Source: Papilionanthe hookeriana x Papilionanthe teres
Taxonomy: Eukaryota > Streptophyta > Magnoliopsida > Asparagales > Orchidaceae
Length of the DNA stretch: 64,000 bases
Assembly (NCBI GenBank): GCA_022702705.1
Contig: CM040431.1
Location: 27,887,185 to 27,951,184, forward strand
Reading direction: 5' to 3'
The notes beneath the pieces are model-generated. The model was not told the DNA's origin. It was given only the letters and a program-made list of their open reading frames with translations, and ran no database searches. The position numbers and the translations under genes were made by a program. Positions 35,801 to 46,200 of this stretch are shown piece by piece. Within the stretch, counting starts at the first letter, position 1. Each line of letters starts with the position of its first letter.

Positions 35801-37216
35801 AACTATATAATATCAATGAGTGGAAAATACCATGGTATGCCGATATAGTAAACTATATAGTTAGTAATATTTTACCACCTATGCTAACTTTGCAACAACG
35901 AGAAAAATTCATCCATGATACAAAAACCTATTTTTGGGATGAGCCATATTTATATAAGCAATGTAAGGATTTAATTATTAGAAGATGTGTACCGTATGAA
36001 GAAACCGAACCAATTATTCAAAAATGTCATGATTCGATTTTGGAGGACATTTTGGGACGGATAAAACTGCTATAAGGTTCTACTAATCTGGATTTTACTT
36101 GTCTACTCTATTTAGAGATGTAAACGAGATATATTAAAACTTGCGATAAATGTCAAAGAGTAGGAAATATATCTAGAAGAAACGAAATGCCTCTAAATTT
36201 TATATTAGAAGTTGAAATTTTTGATGTTTGGGGATTAGATTTTTTGGTACCTTTTATTCCTTCGTTTGGAAACTAATATATATTAGTAGCTGTTGATTAT
36301 GTTTCCAAATGGATCGAGGCACAAGCTTTACCTAGGTGTGATGCTAAGAGTGTTTCAAAATTTCGATGAAAAATATTTTTACTAGATTTGGAATGCCGAG
36401 AGTGATTATCACCGACGGAGGAACTCATTTTAGAAATAAATACATTCACAAACTAGTAGAAAAATACAATATTACTCATAAGATATCCACCGCTTATCAT
36501 CCACGGACTAGCGGATTAGTCGAAGTATCCAATCGTGAGATTAAACGTATTTTAGAAAAATCACGTAAACCCAAATAGGTTAGATTGGTCTATTAGATTA
36601 GGCACTCGCATTATGGGCTTATAGGATCGCTTATAAAACTACGATTGGAATGACTCCATACGAAGCTTATATATGGAAAAACATGTCACTTACCAAGTTG
36701 AATTAGAACATAAAGCATATTGGGCGATTAAAGAATTTAATTATAATATGAAGAAAGCTGGTGAGAAAAGATTGCTGCAATTAAATGAATTGGAAGAATT
36801 AAGAAATTAATCATATGATAATGATCGGATTTATAAAGAAAAGATAAAATTATGGCATGATCGGAAGATTATCAGAGAAATTTTGAACTAGGACGGGAAG
36901 TTTTGTTATATAATACTAGATTGAAATTATTTCTGGAAAATTGAAGTCTCGATGGTTAGGACCTTTCACCATAACTCAAATATTTTCATACGGAACTATA
37001 GAAATCGAAGATCAAAAAACTGGACATAAGTTTAAAGTTAATGGACATAGATTAAAACCATATTTCGAAGGTATAAGACCTAACTATAAAGAGGTTTTAA
37101 TGCTTAGTCGACTTCGATTAATAATTGAAATTAGGTCGGGCGACGACGTTAAACCAAGCGCTTTATGGGAGGCAACCCATGTTAGTTATCTATTTTTATT
37201 GTATCTTAATAATTAG
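35801..37216 (+). pseudogene. Athila integrase
   Basis: The zinc-binding part (FIHDTKTYFWDEPYLYKQCKDL, then IIQKCHDS) is at 35881-36075. The core follows in other frames: GLDFLVPF, VDYVSKWIEA (about 36285), then 36366-36578 with FGMPRVIITDGGTHF and YHPRTSGLVEVSNREIKRIL, giving the D, D and E of the DDE site. The C-terminal part at 36941-37216 has SRWLGPFTITQIF and KVNGHRLKPYFEG. There is no chromodomain. Several frameshifts break it. Confidence 0.9.
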
Positions 37217-37333
37217 TTTATATTATTGAAACTTTACTACTCAATTTTTATTAAGAATCGTCACATATTCGAACCATTATGATGAGAAAAGAAATTATTC
37301 GATTTAGAGCGAAATTGGACATTATTTTGGAAT

Positions 37334-37524
37334 CTCGCCGACGGCGAGGTCGATACTCGCCGACAGCGAGGTTCGTGCCTAATTTAATTCAGTTTATTTA
37401 TCGAACTCGGCCGACGAGAGAAACGAGCCCGCCGACGGCGAGAACCCGAAGCGCGCTTTATAGCGAGTCGCCGACGGCGAGAAACTTCTCGCCGACGGCG
37501 AGAAACTTATCGCCGACAGCGAGG
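37334..37524 (+). repeat. GC palindrome cluster before extra ORF 1
   Basis: There are at least seven copies of CTCGCCGACGGCGAG or close variants (37334, 37356, 37430, 37467, 37488, 37509). They are followed within 25 bp by TATA-like words (GTTATAAAAATG near 37529 and GTTATATATAC near 37542) and a 110-bp leader to the ATG at 37656. Confidence 0.8.
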
Positions 37525-37655
37525 AAGTTATAAAAATGAGTTATATATACTTTAAATGCCAATTTGGACGTTTCAACACCAAATCCTTAGTGAAAAACCA
37601 TTCTTAAACCATTCTAAGTCTGCCTTCTTCACTAGAATTCATTCCATTCACCATA

Positions 37656-38810
37656 ATGGCCTCCAAATTCTTAGATTCTTCTAAATCTGGAGTGTTTAAC
37701 CGGAGGAAATTTGTGAGTGCGGAAGCGCAGCGGATCTTCAACAAGGTTTTGGTAAAGAAAAGAGTTATCAAGGAACGGGGATTTGTCAATCAAGGATTAG
37801 AGAATTCCACTACGAAGATAGAAGAAATGATCGCACGCAGCTCTAGGAGGTATTCCGTTACACTACGTCCGATGTTGTTATTCCGGTTGTGAAAGAGTTC
37901 TACTCTAACTTACATGCGATCAACAATGGGAATATCTACGTCCGAGGAAGATGGGTGACGTTTACTCCATCAAGAGTAAATGAGTTATTCTCTATAGAAA
38001 ACACCCCGGTATGTCACTATTCAAATTTTGTGCCTTCTCGGTATAATATGAATGAGATATTTCGATATCCGACCGATGAAACGGAAGATCGGGAAATGCA
38101 TGAAGACGGGTATGATAGTTTCTCTCGCATCACTTTTGAATCTCGTCTCGAAGCACTGGCACTTTTTCATCTCATCTAAATTGTTACCTACTATGAGGGT
38201 AAACAAGGTTTCGAAAGAATGCGCTATATTGAATTATTGTATTTAAATTGGATTGTCTATTGATGTGGGATCAATAATTGTTAAGTCTGCATTGGGTTTA
38301 ATTGTGCATGGGTCAGTTCACGGACTAGGACACCCATCTACTATTTTTGCATTATGCAGTCAGTACTGGGTTTCTTATGAAGCTTGGGAAAAGGTTCTGT
38401 TACCTTGGAAGCCGTTTGATCCTACAGATATGTTCCCTACTTTGGACAATAATGAAGACATTACATTTATCTTTGATAGAGCTTCACAGAATCATCCTAT
38501 AACAAGGCCTATTTCAGATAAAAAGGAGTTACTTATGAAGAAAATTAATGGAATGGAGAAAGAACTACAGAATGTGAGAGATTTAATCGACAATATATCT
38601 AATTTATTTGATCACATTGACTGGAGGATGAAGGAACACTTCGATCATTCGGACACTTGGAAGCTAGCTTTCTTCATTTACCGAGACGAAGGGTTGGATC
38701 ATCGAAGAATCGCTTCAAAATTTCCCTTCGAGCCTTTCTATAACTTATTTGTGCATCATCGTCATATCGGAAATATCAGAGAAGATGAAGATTCTGACAT
38801 TGAAGAGTAG
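37656..38810 (+). pseudogene. Extra ORF 1: plant transposon protein (Transposase_32-like), two frameshifts
   Basis: The ATG at 37656 begins MASKFLDSSKSG. Three overlapping frames (37656-37892, 37889-38179, 38052-38246 and on into 38253-38810) join into one protein of roughly 385 residues. Motifs: KKRVIKERGF, REFY-like KEFYSNLHAI, YVRGRWVTFTPSRVNELF, KHWHFFISSKLLPT, and LSIDVGSIIVKSALG with GLGHPSTIFALC. This layout is that of the 'putative plant transposon protein' domain (Pfam Transposase_32, named from memory), often found after pol in Athila elements. The tail (residues about 270-330) is helical and charged. Its function is unknown; it may be an env-position accessory protein. Confidence 0.75.
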
Positions 38811-39202
38811 TAGTAAAGATTTCCATAGTATGTTTATGTTTATGTTATTTGATTTGATCTAGATTTTTATTATGTGTGGAGTGATGATTTGAATATCTCA
38901 AACTTAATTGAGATATGCGTCATGATTTTGTATCAGCATTTAGTGTGTCGTGGTTTGGTTTGCGATGCTGATTAGTAGTAAGGATTGAAGTTTGAAGTTT
39001 GATTATAGAGTTTAAATTATGTTAGTTTGTAAATCCCATGGATTTCAATATTAAAGTTAATTTGTTGTGTTGTGTGAATTTGTTTGTGTATAAGTAGCTA
39101 ATCTTCATATTAAATTAATAAATGATGTGACCAGAAATATAATATAAGGCAAATCAAAGACGAAAATGAGTGACGAATTTCAAAAATTTAAAATTTTGGA
39201 AT

Positions 39203-39352
39203 CTCGCCGACGGCGAGAAAAATTCCGCCGACAGCGAGATCGATCTCGCTGACAGCGAATAATTTCTCACCGACAGCAAATTTTTCCAGAGAGTTTTTAG
39301 TTCCGAAAAAAATTAGCTCGCCGACGGCGAGAAAAATCTCGCTGACAGCGAG
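39203..39352 (+). repeat. GC palindrome cluster before extra ORF 2
   Basis: CTCGCCGACGGCGAG occurs at 39203 and 39317, with degenerate copies at 39225, 39244, 39266 and 39338 (CTCGCTGACAGCGAG). The degenerate copies often change on both arms (CGCTGACAGCG), which keeps them self-complementary. Confidence 0.8.
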
Positions 39353-39709
39353 GTCATGAAAAACACTTTAATTGACCGGTCAAAAACACTATTCATCATC
39401 CCCAACCTCTCATTTTCGCAAAAACCGACCTAGGGCTTGAGAGATCTTGGATTTGAAGCGATTTCATCACTCAAAAACACCGGATTTCATCTTCTCTTGG
39501 TAAGAGCTTCACTCCTATACAAAAATTTTTTATTTTCACCATGTATTTTCACCACATTGCAAATTTTGGGAAAAATCAAAATATGGAAGAAATATTCGGT
39601 GGAAATCTATGGAATTTGATTTAAATTACTTACAAATGTTGTAGGAAGCCTTCTTAGTATTATTATTAAGTTTAGTGAAAATTTTCACGATTTTCATCGA
39701 ATCGATCGT
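39353..39709 (+). promoter_or_regulatory. Leader of extra ORF 2 with a possible intron
   Basis: After the palindromes comes a C/T-rich leader. A plant-type donor, CTTGGTAAGAGC, lies near 39497 and an acceptor, AATGTTGTAGGAAG, near 39645, framing a T-rich interval of about 145 bp. The start codon in ATGGCTCCACG follows at 39710. The old Athila element has the equivalent donor-like site and ATGGCTCC start. Splicing is inferred only. Confidence 0.4.
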
Positions 39710-40894
39710 ATGGCTCCACGACAAAAACGTCGAGTAGAGTTCGACGAAAACCGATTCATCAATGCACGAGCACGAGGCAAAATATTTTGAAAATATACAA
39801 GGAAGAAAGTGCATTGCAGATCGGGTATTCAAAAATCCGGGAGGAGAAGTAGAGTGGATTATAAAGGAACGAGGTTGGGAAAATTTCTGTTATGTTCAGT
39901 ATAGAGCAGCTGTAGAAGTGGTGAAAGAACTTTATGCCAATTTGACTACCGCTGAAGATGCACCAGTAAAGGTACGAGGTTTTTTTGTAGATTTCAATGC
40001 TGCAAGAATTAACTCGTTCTATGAAGTTCATGACTCGCACTTTAGCGAGTATGAAACTTTTGGAACGATGGAAGGACCACTGGAGGAAGTCATTAACTTT
40101 CTCACCGATGGGACCGGAGTTTGGAAAATTAAGCGACGAGGAAAGAGTGAATTTTCCTCTTTCTAAATTAAGTGCGGTCTCCAAAGCCCGGCATTACTTT
40201 ATTTGTTCTACTCGTTACCCACATATCACCACGGATGAGGTAACACGAGATAGAGCGACTCGAATTTCGTATTCGAATAACGAAGCATCAACATCGGGAG
40301 AGTTATTTATCGAACATCCCAGCCACTCCTCGAAATGAGAGTGGAGCTCGGATCAGGCCTACCTGGATGGATTTTTGCACTCGCCAACCGTATGCGAGTT
40401 GAGGGCTAGAGATGATGAAGAATGGGTGGAACCTATGAAACCACTTACGTTCTGCTAACATTAAGAAGTATGAGTCCCATGAAGGGTAGAGAGCAGGAGT
40501 AAGAAGTTATTTTACTCGATCAAGTAGAGATATACCCTCTACTAGCTATGGACCTCTCGAGCCTACCACCCCTACCTTACAAGATCCGATGAATGAATTG
40601 ACTCGCATAGGAGGAGTTTTGAGCGAGCTTGGAGAGACCAAGGGGAGAAGGTTTGATCATTTTGATCAAAGGATTGATAATCTGGAGAGGAGACATGATT
40701 ATGATAGTGAATACCTCCAGCGACATTCGGAATACGAAATTGCATGCTATGAAGCTGAACGTCGTTATAGGAGTGGAGATTTAGATGTTGTCTTTCCGGA
40801 ATGCCCCCGGTATACTCGGTATCACCTCGCTCGGTCTTCTCGGCGGCCTACGGATCAAGGAGGGGATGATATAGTTTGGGACTTTGATCGTTGA
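39710..40894 (+). pseudogene. Extra ORF 2: second Transposase_32-like protein, frameshifted
   Basis: It starts MAPRQKRRVEFDENRF, then shifts frame at about 39760 into a 134-codon stretch with EWIIKERGWENFC, KELYANLTTAEDAPVKVRGF and FNAARINSFYEV. A second shift leads to LSAVSKARHYFICSTRYPHI and VTRDRATRISY (39997-40338). A C-terminal piece (40589-40894) has a helical RRFDHFDQRIDNLERRH segment. The core pattern (GW..F, FYANL, VRG, IN.FY, ARHYF, TRDRA) is the same as in extra ORF 1, so the two are paralogues or independent acquisitions of one family. Its function is unknown. Confidence 0.72.
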
Positions 40895-42246
40895 AGATTA
40901 GGACTTTATGTATTTTATTTGTTTGATGTAAGTTATTGTGGAAACTTTATATGTTTGTAATATTCAGTACTTTATTTTGAGACATTGGATGTTAGTTAGA
41001 TTAATTTGCTTGGATTGTTATAGCAGTTAGTTTTTGTATTGGTGTTAGTTAATTGCATTTGTTTTTATGTTAATTAGGATGTTAGTTTTCTTTAATATGT
41101 TTTTATTTTGTATTGTTTTAAGTTTTTAAAATTGTTAATCTGTTAGTTCAATTGTTTTTAATATGTTAGTAATTCATATGTGTAGTGTAGAATTATTTTA
41201 ATTGTTGTGTTTAATACTTATCTTAAATTTATCCCTGCATTTTCTTTAAATTGTTATATATATATGGAGAATACTAACGATACGGAGTTCAATGAAAAAT
41301 GAAAAAGCCTACAAAAAAAATTTCAAAAAAAAAAGAAATACCTAAACTTCAAAGGTATGATTTATTTACTTTCATTCTTATTCATTATTTAGAATAGATA
41401 TAAAAATTTAAGTTTGGGGGAGAGTAAAATACAAATTTAGTTATTAACTTATTCTCAATTTCTATTTTCAAATTATTATAAAAATGATTTTTATAAGCAA
41501 ATTTTTCAATTTGATTTAATATGAATTATTTTATTTAATTATTATAAAAGGTTAAATGAAATATTTCTAGTGCTTTAATTAATTAAATAGAATAAAATAT
41601 TTGGTTAAAGGGAATAAGAATATAGTAAATTATTTTTAGTAGGGAAAACTATATTCTAAAATTAAAATTCTTAAGTATTCAAGTGAAAAAGAAAAGATTG
41701 AAAATCAATGAAGAAAAAACTATGAAGTATATATAAGCTAAGAAATATTTCTAAGTTTCAAATTTAGGAAGATGAAAATGAAGTTCAAAATTATTAACAG
41801 GCTCTCCAGATGCAGTAATCCTCATTAGTTAAAAAAAAAAAGAAAGAAAGAAAAAGAAAAATGAGGAGAAGCTTGAGGAGATGTCTTATCAAAAATTGGC
41901 TTCATTTGATTTAACCTAAAGGGAAAAACTTAGATATTTCCAAACTTATGTTTATGGATTAGAATTTTACCTAATAGTATTTTCTTGAATTTCTTATCAT
42001 ATGAATATCTTAAGTAGTTATTCTTTTAAATATAGTCATTCCTGAAATGAATAGTAAGCTAGTAAATCTTAGACTCGATGACTAAATAATTTATTTCTAT
42101 AAGATTAATTAAATTATATGAATTATTTTTATTTAACTTTATTATGATATTAATTAATCTAATTCATAGTTATTTAAATTGAAAAATCTTATTATAAAAC
42201 TCATTATTTTTATGTAGTACTAAAATTACTAGGAGAAGTAATAAGT
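40895..42246 (+). other. Non-coding 3' region of the nested element
   Basis: AT-rich DNA with AAGTTTGGGGGAGAG at 41410 (an extra polypurine tract) and the purine-loop block at 41797-41885 shared with the outer element. No ORF is supported. Confidence 0.75.
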
Positions 42247-42261
42247 AAGTTTGGGGGATTT
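42247..42261 (+). other. Polypurine tract of the nested element
   Basis: AAGTTTGGGGGATTT immediately precedes the 3' LTR start TGATCACTG at 42262. Confidence 0.8.
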
Positions 42262-43862
42262 TGATCACTGAAAAATTTATTAAGAAATTCATACCTATTT
42301 TTGATGAAATTGCACTTTAAAGAAGGGTATTTTCTTTATTTTATTGCGAGAATGAAAAATTTAGGTGATAAAAGCAAAAATCATAAAAAGGAGCTAATTT
42401 GGAGCAAAATCATACAATTTAGTCTTGAGTCGCCGGACAGGCGAGGTTACGAGAAGAAAATTCCGAAGAATTTATAACTGTCTCGCCGACAGCCGAGCCC
42501 GCGCCCGCTGACGATGAGCTAGAGCGGTTCGAAGATCTTCTAGAAGCCTCGCCGACAACGAAGGTAGTTCGTCGCCGACGGCGAGATAGTTCAAATGGTG
42601 CAGATACATTGAACCTGGACACCTTTTGAAGGGATGCTTACACACCTCTTGGTCCTTTGCTCACCTCTATATATAGAAGCCGAAATTAAGTCTTTAGTGT
42701 GTTCTAAGTGTGTTATTGTGTCCAGTGTGTGTGCAGTCTTTTGTGTCTTAGAGAGTCTTTGAGTGTTATAAGTGAGTATTTAGTGAGTTAGTGAGTTTTT
42801 AGTGAGTCGTCTTGTACTTGGAAGGAAGAGTCGAAGAAGCTGCGAAGAGTCCGCTTGGAGATAAATTAAGATAAGTATTTGTATTTATTGTTTTTAACTT
42901 TAAATGAAATCCATGCTTAGTTTAGTTTCCATGCATTCTGAGTAGTTTATTTAGTTTTTCTCCCTGTTATGAAATTAAGTGATTTGATGAACTAAAAATA
43001 GAAGTACTTTTATATATTAATAAATTATGATAATTTTTACTTAAAACTTAATTTACTTTTCAAACTGGTCATTTGATTTGTTAAAAATATGTTGATTATC
43101 AACTATAGTAAAAATTACATCTGATATTCGGGGAATTCTAAAGCCTTGGAAGGAGGGTGCAAATAAATAGGGAAATAATATCCTTTGGGCGTAGAATTGA
43201 GCATTTTAGTGTGACGGACTAAAATATTCAATTCGGTCCTATTGTTTGAGAGCTGAAGTGTATATATTAGCCCTCGAGCGAGGGAACGTGGGAGCTCCGA
43301 AGTGGCGTCGGTATCCTCCCAGCCTAGCCGCAGATTCGGTAATCAAACATAGGATTAGTCGATATTCTTTACACTCGGACCAAAGGGTAAAGAATAGGAA
43401 TGCTCTATTTGTCACAATACCTTAACATTATCTATTTAAATTCATCGATCATTTAAATTTCTAAACGAGGGGAAAGATACTTTTTCTGAATAGTTAAGAC
43501 TTATTTAGCAATTAGTTTTATTTCCTGCACTTTCAATTCGTATTATTTTTCTACTTAGTTAATTTATCTAATTAAAATACTTAGTTTACTTTATTGCGCT
43601 TAAATTCAGAATTCCAAATTTTCGTATATTATTACTTATTATTATTATTATTTTAAAATTAGTTGTTATTTAATTTTCTCTTTCACTGTGGGATCGATAA
43701 CCGGGACTCCACTAGAGCCTCGTATTACTTGATACGATACGTATACTTGCGTAGCATCCACAACATAAACAATTACAATTCTATACATATATTTTAGCGG
43801 GGTCAAGTTTTTGGTGTCGTTGCAATTAAATTAAAAATATCATAATATAAAATTGTGGGTCA
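42262..43862 (+). repeat. 3' LTR of the nested Athila
   Basis: This is 1601 bp and differs from the 5' LTR by scattered substitutions and small indels. It has the same TATA box (42667-42676), the same internal copy of the primer-site motif (43812-43823) and the same ending GTGGGTCA. The microsatellite at 43628-43655 is shorter than its 5' counterpart. Confidence 0.95.
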
Positions 43863-44578
43863 AATGCAAATAAATATGGAAATATAATTATCGGGCGTAG
43901 AATTGGAGATTTTAGAGTGACAGGCTAAAATCCTCAATTCGGTTCTATCATTTAGCCCTCAGGCGAGGGGAACGTGGGAGCTCCGAAGTGAGAGTCGGTA
44001 TCCTCCCAGCTAGCACGATTCGGTAACTGAGCATAGGATTAGTCGATGTTCTTTATGCTTAAACCAAGGGTAAAGAATAGGATTGCTCCTATTCGCACAT
44101 ACAATATTTAATGCATCTCATTCTCATACATTATCTATTTCATTACATAAGAATAATAGTTTTTAATATCTCAAAATTCTTGAAACCAATTCATCCAAAA
44201 AGGGTTATATTTAGAATTTTTATTTGCATTTAGATAAAGTTACTATCTTTACATTTGACACTCACATTTAGGAATAGTTACTAGATAAAACACAAATTTA
44301 ATCGACATTCCAAACTAAGGACTATTAGTAGTAGACTAGAATTTGATTAAAGACTTCTTCTTACTTCACTTCCTCGTGGGATCGATACTGGGGTTTTTAA
44401 AGAAAAATCTATATTACTTGAAACGATACGTATACTTACGTAGTACCCCTAGTGTGTAAAATATTTTCTAATTTTTATATCATTTAAGATTTTATACACT
44501 AGCCGCTATTTATAAATCGGGTCAAATTTTTTGCCATCTTTTGGAAGTTAATTTACTGCGTAATTGCGGTTCGGGTCA
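43863..44578 (+). repeat. 3' LTR of the outer element, second part
   Basis: It begins with the repeated AATGC (43863-43867) followed by AAATAAATATGG and aligns with the 5' LTR through ...TCGGGTCA at 44578. Confidence 0.92.
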
Positions 44579-45530
44579 GCGGGCTCGAGGGCATTCTTAT
44601 AAGAGACGATATATTTGTTGTCAATCTTCAACAACTCAGTCAAGCTTTATGGTTATACGAGCTTGAGGTCGAAAAGGACTTCTCCGGCCTTACTCCTTGC
44701 GTCAGCGCGACCTGAGTTGTGTCTGGTTTTAGACCCTTGACATCTAACGTTTCACTCGCAGAAGCTGAGTGATAAAATATTGTAAGCTCTCACCGGACCC
44801 ACGCCGGCTTTCACAGAGATCAGACGCTCTTCTTGGGTCTTAGAGCACTAACGAACTGTAATAGGAAAAGTTTTTGAACTCTACAAAATAAGTCATAACC
44901 CTTGCGAACAATCTGTTGCACCATTTCAATGTGGTTGATCTCAGCATCGTGAAAAAAAGTTTACTCTTGAGAGCATAAAAAATGTCTAACATGCATATGG
45001 ACGCTCGAACGGCGCGAGATGGTCGTTCGGATCCGGTCATCCTTTATAAGTCACCAAAACTGTCATCTTGGACTTCTCCTGAGGTTCAACTCTGGAGATC
45101 TATTGGGAGAAAGCATTCTTCGGCTGCCTCTATACCTCAGTCTGCATCGGCCAGTTCCACTCCTCCACAGAGGCGAATCTGGTGCTTTCTTAATATAGAC
45201 CCTCCTCGAGTTTTTCCTGCAGGAGAATCTCCCTTCTTCCATTATTGATTGGCGGCTCCCCTTGGGGGAGGTTGAGTGTTCCTTATCGCGCTGGTTCTCC
45301 TCCCTAGGCCCGGGGCGGCTACCGAGACGACGACCACCCCGAGGACTTACGTGAGCTTGTCCGGACATTTGGTTGGTGATCTGGGTTCTCAAGTCGTTCA
45401 GACCTTGTTGAACAAATTCTTTCATGAACTCTCAGGTGCACTTCTCCTTCATTCCTCTAGCTAGACTCTCCCTATTATTGTTGTTGGGCTCCTCTTCTTG
45501 TTGATAGTATGTTTTCATGCTTATCGCACT
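44579..45530 (-). pseudogene. Right half of a minus-strand Ty3/gypsy gag relic
   Basis: Read on the minus strand from 45530: an N-terminal part (MKEFVQQGLNDLRTQITNQM, 45063-45425), an arginine- and serine-rich stretch, then EINHIEMVQQIV and, in shifted frames, GLKPDTTQVALTQG (about 44720) and LTELLKIDNKYI (about 44620). The last traces resemble the end of the retrotransposon gag domain. Stops are frequent. The relic is cut at 44578/22250 by the outer Athila element. Confidence 0.5.
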
Positions 45531-46200
45531 TTAAAGAATGTTGAATCCAAAAATGTTCGGAGAACACACCCAAGAAATGGAGCGTTTTGCTAAGTAATTA
45601 AGAGAGAGAGAGAGGAGCAATAGTAGACAAACAATAAGTGTGTCCTATTCATAATATGAACTATTATTTATAGGCCTAGGTCTCAATATTACAAAAGTAC
45701 ATACTAGCTTCCTAATTTTTTGCTTTTTTATAGGCTTTTGATAATTACAAAGTTATTGACATATAATAAAGTTGGGGGCTGATTCGATTGATGAGAGATG
45801 TTGATCGTCTAGCAAGCCGTAGTTCGGTCGATATGTGATCCGAATGGGTGCACTCCTTGTTCGTCCTTATGGTTGATTAGTGACCCTACGGGATTTCGTC
45901 TTGGAATGTTCTGTCGATCATTCGGGTGAACTTCTTACTTCATTATTACTTAATTTAGAAATGATCGTCGAAGGCTACGCTCAATCACCGTATCTTCTTC
46001 TTGAGCTACATATCTATTTTAAAATTCTTGCGGACAGATTTCTCACTACATATAAGTTTAATAATGTTAATTGTATGTATTAAATATGTTTTGCGCTTTG
46101 AAGTTGCCGCTTAGGCTTAGCTGATGTTTATGCAAACGATTGTCATTAATGACGTGCGCATAAGGATTGCGTCTAGGACGGCATATACATCCATGAAGTC
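45531..46200 (-). repeat. Probable LTR belonging to the minus-strand gag relic
   Basis: The minus strand has a CTATAAATAG TATA box (45664-45673) about 140 bp before the gag side, a short (GA)n run at 45604-45615, and mixed sequence beyond. Position and promoter suggest a 5' LTR; neither LTR end nor a primer site could be identified. Confidence 0.3.

Larger units (their letters stand above)
30091..43862 (+). mobile_element. Nested, nearly complete Athila element with two extra ORFs
   Basis: This 13.8-kb element has LTRs TGATCACTG...GTGGGTCA and a perfect 5-bp target duplication AATGC at 30086-30090 and 43863-43867, so it inserted as a whole. Order: LTR, tRNA-Asp primer site, gag, protease, RT, RNase H, integrase, palindrome cluster, extra ORF 1, palindrome cluster, extra ORF 2, purine-loop block, polypurine tract, LTR. 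RT (GWRICIDYRKLN, FRRMPFGLCNAPATFQRCMM) and protease (CDLGASINLMP) are Athila-like. All major genes are recognisable but carry frameshifts. Confidence 0.95.
22251..44578 (+). mobile_element. Non-autonomous Athila-type element (outer), interrupted by a nested Athila
   Basis: The LTRs start TGACACGCC at 22251 and 28824 and end ...TCGGGTCA at 24217 and 44578; the 3' LTR is split at 30090/43863 by the nested element. Target duplications are GTGGG and GCGGG (one transition). The internal part (24218-28823) has a decayed primer site, decayed gag, an intact 312-codon ORF, a long non-coding 3' region and a polypurine tract. No RT, RNase H, integrase or extra ORFs are present, so it would need enzymes from a full-length relative. 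Confidence 0.88.

Noticed and set aside
37334..37524. Palindrome cluster as a possible CRISPR array
   Set aside because: Spacers are irregular and the repeats are dispersed inside a plant retrotransposon; CRISPR arrays do not occur in plant chromosomes.
38253..38810. 185-codon ORF as a host gene
   Set aside because: It is the C-terminal part of extra ORF 1 of the nested Athila, reached by a frameshift.
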